The notes under the pieces are model-generated. The model ran no database searches. It had not been told where the DNA came from and saw only the letters and a list, made by a program, of their open reading frames with translations. 42,987 nt of DNA, from NCBI GenBank assembly GCA_913047375.1, contig CAJWTV010000011.1:1-42987 (forward strand), read 5' to 3'. The translations under genes were made by a program, and so were the position numbers. Positions 7,583 through 12,929 of this stretch are shown here, piece by piece. The stretch's first letter is position 1, and every line of letters begins with the position of its first letter. The DNA comes from an uncultured Polaribacter sp. (GTDB taxonomy: Bacteria; Bacteroidota; Bacteroidia; Flavobacteriales; Flavobacteriaceae).

Positions 7583-7918
7583 ATGACTCCCAAAAATAAA
7601 ATTTTAAAAAGTAAAAAGTTATTATTATTAATAACTGTATTACTAGCTGTCAATTTTACAAATGCCCAAAAGGTTTACCTTACAAAATATAAGAACGAGG
7701 CTGATAAAAAAATATACGTAACAAAATATAAAAGTGAATCAGATTTGATTGTATTTGAATCAAAATATAAATCAGAGGCTAAGCCTTACAGTGGTATTTG
7801 GTATTGGACAAAATATAAAGGAGACTCAGATTGGAAAATCTATTTTACCAAATATAAGAGTGAAGCTGATTTAAAAGTTTATTTCACAAAGTATAAGAGT
7901 GAAGCAGGAGTAAATTAA
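7583..7918 (+). CDS. Secreted repeat protein with KYKSEAD motifs
   Basis: From ATG 7583 the product is 111 residues; an upstream TTG at 7559 would only add eight residues before the same signal peptide. A signal peptide (KLLLLITVLLAVNFTNAQ) is followed by six copies of a roughly 14-residue unit of the form VYxTKYKSEADLK, with a short insertion (PYSGIWYW) after the third. Each unit looks like one beta strand and a KYKSEA turn, so the protein may form a small repetitive beta structure, and it is strongly basic. I recall such repeats from a family of unknown function (DUF6150), but could not check this. It stands alone; function unknown. Confidence 0.75.
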   Translation: MTPKNKILKSKKLLLLITVLLAVNFTNAQKVYLTKYKNEADKKIYVTKYKSESDLIVFESKYKSEAKPYSGIWYWTKYKGDSDWKIYFTKYKSEADLKVYFTKYKSEAGVN

Positions 7919-7971
7919 AAGGATGTTGATGTAATTTATCTAAAACCTATAACTGTTTTAATAGATAACAA

Positions 7972-8403
7972 TTATGAGTTTTTTAATCCTTGTCTGAACG
8001 CTAAGTATTCTGCTAATTTTATTTTTTTAAATAATTTACTATCAGATAGTATTTCTCTTTTCACTTTCTTTTGCTCGACATCTAGAAGAGATTCATCAAT
8101 ATAGTTTATAGAGAATAAGTAAAGCTCAATTATAATTGGAAGTGCACAAATTCCAGCATCTGTGGCGATATATTGTCTACTTTTTTTAGTTCCTAATGGA
8201 TCTAATATTTCAATAAAACCATTTTCTGTAAGTTTTTTTAATCTATCGGAGAGAATGTTGGTTGCAATTTTTTCTCTAGACTCTCTAAAATCTTTAAATT
8301 TAGATTTATTGTGCAGAATGATATCTCTCAAAACTAGTAGAGACCATTTATCACCTAAAAAACTAATTGATTGCGCAATAGCACAACTCCGCTTTATTAC
8401 CAT
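7972..8403 (-). CDS. HxlR-family winged-helix transcription regulator
   Basis: A 143-residue MarR-like winged-helix protein of the HxlR type: an N-terminal cysteine (Cys7), then FLGDKWSLLVLRDI (residues 15-28), the recognition helix region ATNILSDRLKKLTENGFIE, and a wing with GTKKSRQYIATDAG. HxlR proteins bind DNA as dimers, often sense quinones, aldehydes or other electrophiles through cysteines, and usually control a divergent neighbour. Here the divergent gene at 8623 encodes a secreted protein, and the shared 200-base gap contains a long dyad overlapping that gene's promoter. The C-terminus (about residues 110-143) is a helical tail probably for dimerisation. Confidence 0.9.
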   Translation of the reverse strand: MVIKRSCAIAQSISFLGDKWSLLVLRDIILHNKSKFKDFRESREKIATNILSDRLKKLTENGFIEILDPLGTKKSRQYIATDAGICALPIIIELYLFSINYIDESLLDVEQKKVKREILSDSKLFKKIKLAEYLAFRQGLKNS

Positions 8404-8425
8404 CCTTATAATCTGAATATTATTG

Positions 8426-8433
8426 CAAAAGTA
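8426..8433 (-). promoter_or_regulatory. -7 promoter box of the HxlR gene
   Basis: Minus-strand TACTTTTG fits TANNTTTG and lies 22 bases before the regulator's ATG. No TTG -33 element is visible. Confidence 0.5.
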
Positions 8434-8526
8434 GTTCTAATTAACTTATTATCAGCTAAAAAAATACTAGAATAGCCTTATTTTCTTGAGTTTAAAATAA
8501 AAAACTGTTCCATCTATGACATATAA

Positions 8527-8582
8527 ATTGCAATTAACAATTAACAATTAACTAATAAAGTTAATTAATTGTTAATTGCAAT
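8527..8582. promoter_or_regulatory. Candidate HxlR operator: 18-bp inverted repeat with heptad direct repeats
   Basis: ATTGCAATTAACAATTAA (8527-8544) is repeated inverted without mismatch at 8565-8582, with 20 bases between. The left arm continues into three direct CAATTAA heptads (8531-8551). The right arm contains the TTG at 8569-8571 that serves as the -33 element of the gene at 8623, so a bound dimer or tetramer would block it. Confidence 0.6.
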
Positions 8583-8598
8583 TAATTAACTATTTTTG
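8569..8598 (+). promoter_or_regulatory. Complete -33/-7 promoter of the secreted protein gene
   Basis: TTG at 8569-8571, 19 bases, then TATTTTTG at 8591-8598: a full match to the flavobacterial TTG-N17-23-TANNTTTG promoter. The ATG is 24 bases further on. Confidence 0.75.
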
Positions 8599-8622
8599 TT
8601 TCCTAACCTTAAATATTTTAAA

Positions 8623-9411
8623 ATGAAAAATTTTATTACTTTATTATTTGTATCATTTAGTTTTCTTGTGAATGCCCAGATAGTAAATATTACTTATGTT
8701 ACTGTTCCTAGAGAAAACTCTGAAACTTTTTTAACACTTCACGAAAAATTCATGAATCTATCTATTTCTGAAGATAGAGTCCTTACGCAATCCGTAATTT
8801 TTGCACATGCTTTTGCAGGTGATTATACTTTTGCCATATATGATTCTTACAAGAATACTCAAGATTTAGTGAATGATACTGCTCTTGCAGACGCAGCCAT
8901 GAAAAAAAATGTAGAAGCTATGAAATTAGACAAAGAAGCTCAAGCATCGCTAATGGATGAATATAGAAATTATTCAGCTATGTATGCATACAATCATTCA
9001 GATCAAATAAGACAAAATACAGGTTTAGAAAAACTTCAATTTATGGTAGAAAATACTGATTGGTCTACCAAAAAAGTAGTAGTAGTTAGTACTTATGAAG
9101 TTAAATGGGGAATGAATAAGACTTTTCATGACGGTATTGTAGATGGAAGCCTTAAAAGTTTAAAGGACAGTGGACATGCGTCAGCACATTTTGCAACTCA
9201 ACATTTATATGGGTCAGGAGCGGATTTCCATACATATCAAGTTTATAACTCTTGGTCTGATTTCGCAGCTTATGAAGAGGCAAATTTAGGAGGACCGATG
9301 TTAGTTGACGATAAAAAATTCTGGTCATCAATAGAATCTCATGGTGATGAAATTCTAACTTTAATTGGAAGCACTACTCCTGAGACAATGATTTTTAGTT
9401 ATAAGAAATAA
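8623..9411 (+). CDS. Secreted protein with two similar alpha/beta domains, HxlR-linked
   Basis: The start is ATG 8623 (262 residues); an in-frame TTG at 8596 lies inside the -7 box, so cannot be the start. A signal peptide ends VNAQ (residue 19). The mature protein has two halves, about 20-125 and 145-250. Each begins with a beta strand (VNITYVTV, VVVVSTYEV), then a helix with a Phe-rich start, a His-containing strand (IFAHAFAGDYTFAIYDSY, FATQHLYGSGADFHTYQVYNSW), then a helix, compatible with tandem dimeric alpha-beta barrel (ABM-like) domains. That fold is my inference. It is divergent from an HxlR regulator and has a promoter overlapped by a dyad, so is probably inducible. Exact function unknown. 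Confidence 0.75.
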   Translation: MKNFITLLFVSFSFLVNAQIVNITYVTVPRENSETFLTLHEKFMNLSISEDRVLTQSVIFAHAFAGDYTFAIYDSYKNTQDLVNDTALADAAMKKNVEAMKLDKEAQASLMDEYRNYSAMYAYNHSDQIRQNTGLEKLQFMVENTDWSTKKVVVVSTYEVKWGMNKTFHDGIVDGSLKSLKDSGHASAHFATQHLYGSGADFHTYQVYNSWSDFAAYEEANLGGPMLVDDKKFWSSIESHGDEILTLIGSTTPETMIFSYKK

Positions 9412-9443
9412 ATAGTATAGTGAAAAAGAAGATTATATTTAAA

Positions 9444-9475
9444 ATAAAAAACCTCATTAATTTGAGGTTTTTTTA
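9444..9475 (+). terminator. Intrinsic terminator
   Basis: AAAAAACCTCA and TGAGGTTTTTTT pair around loop TTAATT, ending in a T run, 33 bases after the stop at 9411. The A/T flanks would also allow termination on the minus strand. Confidence 0.85.
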
Positions 9476-9656
9476 TTGAAAATAGTTGATAATTAGTGGA
9501 GAATATTTTTTAATTTAAATCATCAAAAGATTTTTAAATTGGAGATATCTTTTTTATTCTTCTTTTTTAAACTCTAAAAACAATAAATACTTATTTATTT
9601 AGTTAAAATACTGTGTTAAAACTTTAAGTTGAAAAGCATATTTGTTTTAAAAACAA

Positions 9657-9664
9657 TATATTTG
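9657..9664 (+). promoter_or_regulatory. -7 promoter box of the PorP/SprF gene
   Basis: TATATTTG, a perfect TANNTTTG, ends 26 bases before the ATG at 9691. Spacing to the nearest TTG (9629-9631) is 25 bases, longer than usual. Confidence 0.5.
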
Positions 9665-9690
9665 AAAACTTATAAAACAAACTGAAATAA

Positions 9691-10674
9691 ATGAAGTCTT
9701 TTTATACTAAACTTAGTTCTCTGTGTTGTCTTTTTTTTGTGATGAATCTTTTTTCTCAAGAAACACTTCCAATCTATTCAGATTATTTATCTGATAACGT
9801 ATTTTTAATTCATCCTGCCGCTGCAGGAATAGGAAATTCATCAAAATTAAGATTTACAGCCAGACAGCAATGGGCAGGTATTCCAAATGCTCCCGCTTTA
9901 CAAACCTTAAGCTTTCATACGAAATTAGGTGAAGAAACAAATGCTGGTTACGGTTTTGTCTTGTTTAATGATAAAAACGGATATCATTCACAACAAGGTT
10001 TTCAAGGAACTTATGCTTACCATTTACCTCTTAGTGACGGTAGATTATTTGAGCAACTTTCATTTGGGTTATCTTTAACATTTGTTCAAAATCAGTCTGA
10101 TCAAAGATCTTTCTTTGGAGATCCAGCAATTTCTCAAATAATTGAAAGTACAAGTTATTATAATTCAGATTTCGGTATGTCATACCACTTAGGTGGTTTT
10201 TCTTCATACTTTACGATAAGGAATTTATTATTAACTGCAAAAAATAACCTAAACATAAATGAACCTTTAGATTTAAGGAATTTTATATTATCGGCAGGAT
10301 ACTATTTTGGAGATGGTAATTTTGTTCAATTAGAGCCTTCAGTAATGTTACAATTTAGAGAAAGTACAGGCGAAAGAATAGCAGATTTAAACTTAAAAGC
10401 ATACAAAGTAATTGGAGAAACTCAACTTTGGGCAGCTTTATCGTACAGAAGAAGTTTTGATTCTGGACCTATTCAAAATTCACAATATATCACACCGATA
10501 GTTGGTCTTAATTTTAAGAATTTCATGTTTTCTTATACCTATACACGTCAGTTGAATGATATCGTGTTAACAAATGGTGGCTTTAATCAAGTATCTTTAG
10601 GGTTAAATTTATTTACAAGAGAGCCAAGAGGTGCAGCATGTCCAAATATAAACGCTGCTTTTAATGGGTTTTAA
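9691..10674 (+). CDS. Type IX secretion system membrane protein, PorP/SprF family
   Basis: A 327-residue outer-membrane barrel. The signal peptide ends NLFSQ (residue 23) and is followed by the PorP/SprF family start, LPIYSDYLSDNVFLIHPAAAG, then RQQWAGIPNAPALQTLSFHT, both diagnostic. Strands continue to the C-terminus, which carries a short Cys-containing tail (CPNINAAFNGF). Family members bind specific type IX-secreted, type B-sorted proteins (as SprF does for SprB) or serve in the secretion complex itself. Such genes usually lie just downstream of a very large adhesin; here no adhesin is adjacent, so it is an orphan copy. Its stop overlaps the stop of murI on the other strand (TTAA at 10671-10674). 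Confidence 0.92.
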   Translation: MKSFYTKLSSLCCLFFVMNLFSQETLPIYSDYLSDNVFLIHPAAAGIGNSSKLRFTARQQWAGIPNAPALQTLSFHTKLGEETNAGYGFVLFNDKNGYHSQQGFQGTYAYHLPLSDGRLFEQLSFGLSLTFVQNQSDQRSFFGDPAISQIIESTSYYNSDFGMSYHLGGFSSYFTIRNLLLTAKNNLNINEPLDLRNFILSAGYYFGDGNFVQLEPSVMLQFRESTGERIADLNLKAYKVIGETQLWAALSYRRSFDSGPIQNSQYITPIVGLNFKNFMFSYTYTRQLNDIVLTNGGFNQVSLGLNLFTREPRGAACPNINAAFNGF

Positions 10675-11474
10675 AAATCAGTTTCTATAATGTCACTGCT
10701 TTCATTAATATTGTCTGTTAATAAATCCTTTAATACTCTTTTATCTTTATTTATATAGAATATGTGATTTGTTTCTAAAGAGGCATTGCCTTTCTCTAAT
10801 AAATTACAATCAGAGAGCACTTTCATGGTTTGTTTAGCCACGGCTTCACCAGAGTCTATTATTTGAATTTTATTACCTAAAACAAGTCTTATTTGAGGAA
10901 TTAGGTAAGGGTAATGTGTGCAACCTAAAACTAAACAATCTATATTTTTCTCTAACATTGGTTTTAAGTAGCGATCTAATAGGTCTGACATTTCATTAGA
11001 ATACAGTTTTCCGTTTTCGATCAGTTCCACTAACCCTAACCCAATCTGTTCTTTAATCACAATGTCTTTATCAATTAGACTAGAAGTCTGTTCAAATAAC
11101 TTACTGTTTAATGTTCCTTTGGTTGCTAAAAGTCCTATTTTATTTGTCTTTGTTTGAAAGGATGCTGGTTTTATAGCAGGTTCTATTCCAATAAAAGGAA
11201 CATCATATTTTTCTCTTAAATATTTAATTGCGTTTGTAGTCGCGGTATTACAAGCGACTACTATAATTTTAGAATTTTTATTTAAAAGAAATTCTGTATT
11301 TTTTATTGATAAATCAATGATTTCATCCTTACATTTTTCACCGTAAGGAGCATTTTTACTATCAGATAAATAGATTGTACTTTCATTTGGAAGTAGAGAG
11401 TTAATTTCCTTCCAGATGGAGGTTCCACCAACCCCAGAATCAAATATACCTATCGGAAAAATTTCTTTTGTCAT
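10671..11474 (-). CDS. murI: Glutamate racemase
   Basis: MurI supplies D-glutamate for peptidoglycan. The 267-residue length is standard. Signatures are GIFDSGVGG (residues 9-17), the first catalytic cysteine in VACNTATT (Cys75) and the second in LGCTHYPY (Cys185). It is the last gene in the bamA-skp-skp-murI gene order conserved in Flavobacteriaceae, but a terminator at 11485-11520 separates it from skp. The convergent PorP/SprF gene overlaps its stop codon. Confidence 0.97.
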   Translation of the reverse strand: MTKEIFPIGIFDSGVGGTSIWKEINSLLPNESTIYLSDSKNAPYGEKCKDEIIDLSIKNTEFLLNKNSKIIVVACNTATTNAIKYLREKYDVPFIGIEPAIKPASFQTKTNKIGLLATKGTLNSKLFEQTSSLIDKDIVIKEQIGLGLVELIENGKLYSNEMSDLLDRYLKPMLEKNIDCLVLGCTHYPYLIPQIRLVLGNKIQIIDSGEAVAKQTMKVLSDCNLLEKGNASLETNHIFYINKDKRVLKDLLTDNINESSDIIETDF

Positions 11475-11484
11475 TTATGTAAAA

Positions 11485-11520
11485 ATAAAAAAACCTACTC
11501 AATTTGAGTAGGTTTTTAAT
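11485..11520 (-). terminator. Intrinsic terminator after skp
   Basis: CCTACTCAA/TTGAGTAGG forms the stem core, flanked by A and T runs on both sides; on the minus strand it ends in seven T residues. It closes the uppS-bamA-skp-skp operon before murI. Confidence 0.85.
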
Positions 11521-11537
11521 TCTTTTAAAAGAATTAA

Positions 11538-12059
11538 TTACTTTCTTGGCTGAGGATCTGCTAATAAACTCAATTTAGCTTTTACAGCTTCATATAAATC
11601 TTCACCTTTTTTTACAATAAGCATATTAGATGTGAAAACATATAAAAGACCTTTAGTTGCAGCTACTGCATTAATACCCTCTATTGCTTTTTTGTTAATT
11701 GGCTCTAAACCTTTGCTCTGCATTTGTTGCAATTCTTGAGGTGCCATTTGCTGAGCATTTTGAAGTCTTTGATATTCTCCTTGTAACTCTGCTTTTCTTT
11801 TTTGATTCGTTTCGTCAGTTTGAGTTGTAGCCTCTGCATCATATTTTTTAGCTTTATTCTCAAACTTCTTTTTCATCCCTTCAATATCATCTTTCATCGC
11901 CTTTGCTTTTTTATCTAAATCAGCAAAAAGAGCTCTTGTTTCAGACATATTAGCAACCACTCTTTCAAAATCAACATGTGCGATTTTTTGAGCATTTGTG
12001 ATCCCGCTTACACCTAATGTGAATACAGCGATTAATAGTAACGTTTTAAAATTTTTCAT
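11538..12059 (-). CDS. OmpH/Skp-family periplasmic chaperone
   Basis: A 173-residue Skp-like protein. The signal peptide ends TNAQ (residue 24); the family start KIAHVDFERVVANMSE follows, then a long charged coiled coil (about residues 45-120, with a Gln-rich stretch QRLQNAQQMAPQELQQMQ), and the returning strand TKGLLYVFTSNMLIV before the C-terminal helix. Skp trimers hold unfolded outer-membrane proteins for BamA. It is the second of two Skp-type genes in the operon, separated from the first by a 9-bp repeat tract. Length and layout are typical of flavobacterial OmpH proteins. Confidence 0.93.
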   Translation of the reverse strand: MKNFKTLLLIAVFTLGVSGITNAQKIAHVDFERVVANMSETRALFADLDKKAKAMKDDIEGMKKKFENKAKKYDAEATTQTDETNQKRKAELQGEYQRLQNAQQMAPQELQQMQSKGLEPINKKAIEGINAVAATKGLLYVFTSNMLIVKKGEDLYEAVKAKLSLLADPQPRK

Positions 12060-12077
12060 TTTTTTTAATTTAATTAA

Positions 12078-12131
12078 TTATTCTTGTTATTCTTGTTATT
12101 CTTGTTATTCTTGTTATTCTTGTTATTCTTG
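12078..12131 (-). repeat. Six perfect 9-bp tandem repeats carrying in-frame stops
   Basis: TTATTCTTG is repeated six times without change. On the coding (minus) strand each unit is CAA GAA TAA, that is Gln-Glu-stop, in frame with the skp-like gene. The first unit (12131-12123) supplies that gene's last two residues and stop; the other five lie in the gap before the downstream skp gene and would each give another stop. Changes in copy number would alter only the intergenic spacing to skp, in 9-base steps. Confidence 0.95.
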
Positions 12132-12869
12132 TTTCTCTTTTTTTTCTTCTCTTCTCTTTTTAGCAGCTTCTTTTCTATCTCTTAAAAGTTGTCTTTTCTC
12201 TTCAATTAATTTCTTTCTTGCTTCTTTCTTTTTGTTTAGTGCTATTCTCTTTTTAGCTTTTATAGCTTCCTTATTTGCTATCTGTTTTCTTTGCTTTTCT
12301 GAAAGCCCTTTTTCAGCTGCTTTCTTCTTAGCATCTCTTTCATTAATTTTTCTTGATTTATCAATCGATGATAAAATAATTTCGCTAATATCGTATTTTT
12401 TATTTGAATATAGCATTATCAAATCGCTAGATTTATCGAAAACAAAATCATATTTCTTTGCTTTTACAATTTTCTGAATCTCATTGTAAACTTGATCTTG
12501 AATTGGTTTAACTAGTTGCTTTCTTACTTGAAAAAGATCACCTCTTGGACCAAAGTATAAAGATTCTAACCTTCTTAGTTCTTCTTGTTTTATAGTTATT
12601 TCTTCCTCTTTCTCTTCAATTATTCCTTTTATTAAAATTGCTTTTTCATTAGCTAAGTCAGTTTTAAGTACTTCAATATACCTGGCTTCTTTATCTAAAA
12701 TTTTTTTCCATTTTGAAACTTTAGCATCTAATGTATTTTGAGCATTTAAATATTCTGGAAGATTTTCTAGAATATATTCCATATCTATAAAAGCTATTCT
12801 TTGACTTTTTTGCGCATAACAAAAAGTAGTAACTGTTAAAAGAGCTAATAAAAATAATAATTTTCTCAT
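12123..12869 (-). CDS. OmpH/Skp-like protein with long basic C-terminal coiled coil
   Basis: A 248-residue Skp paralogue. The signal peptide ends CYAQ (residue 20), the Skp start RIAFIDMEYILENLPEY follows, then a coiled coil (about 45-105), and the returning segment KKYDFVFDKSSDLIMLYSNKKYDISE (about 140-165). Beyond the usual Skp length it carries about 80 extra residues (168-248), almost entirely Lys, Arg, Glu and Ala, predicted to be a highly charged single helix. It is directly downstream of bamA (60 bases) and directly upstream of skp. It probably also serves outer-membrane assembly; the tail's role is unknown. The gene ends inside the first unit of a 9-bp tandem repeat. Confidence 0.9.
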   Translation of the reverse strand: MRKLLFLLALLTVTTFCYAQKSQRIAFIDMEYILENLPEYLNAQNTLDAKVSKWKKILDKEARYIEVLKTDLANEKAILIKGIIEEKEEEITIKQEELRRLESLYFGPRGDLFQVRKQLVKPIQDQVYNEIQKIVKAKKYDFVFDKSSDLIMLYSNKKYDISEIILSSIDKSRKINERDAKKKAAEKGLSEKQRKQIANKEAIKAKKRIALNKKKEARKKLIEEKRQLLRDRKEAAKKRREEKKEKQE

Positions 12870-12929
12870 TTATACTTTTTGTTAGGAAACAAAGTGCTAT
12901 TAGACACTCCTTACAAAGGTACTAAATTC

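Noticed and set aside
7417..7653. Minus-strand 78-codon frame with hydrophobic stretches
   Set aside because: It overlaps the start and signal peptide of the repeat-protein gene on the other strand, is dominated by Ile/Leu/Asn/Ser from AT-rich sequence, and has no neighbour or family support.
8596..8622. TTG start for the HxlR-linked secreted protein
   Set aside because: The TTG lies inside the TATTTTTG promoter box, upstream of the likely transcription start; ATG 8623 begins a standard signal peptide.
11998..12477. Plus-strand frame rich in Ser/Cys/Tyr/Phe repeats opposite the skp genes
   Set aside because: It is the antisense of the charged coiled coils and the 9-bp repeat; its Cys-Tyr-Ser repeats are just the repeat tract read backwards.
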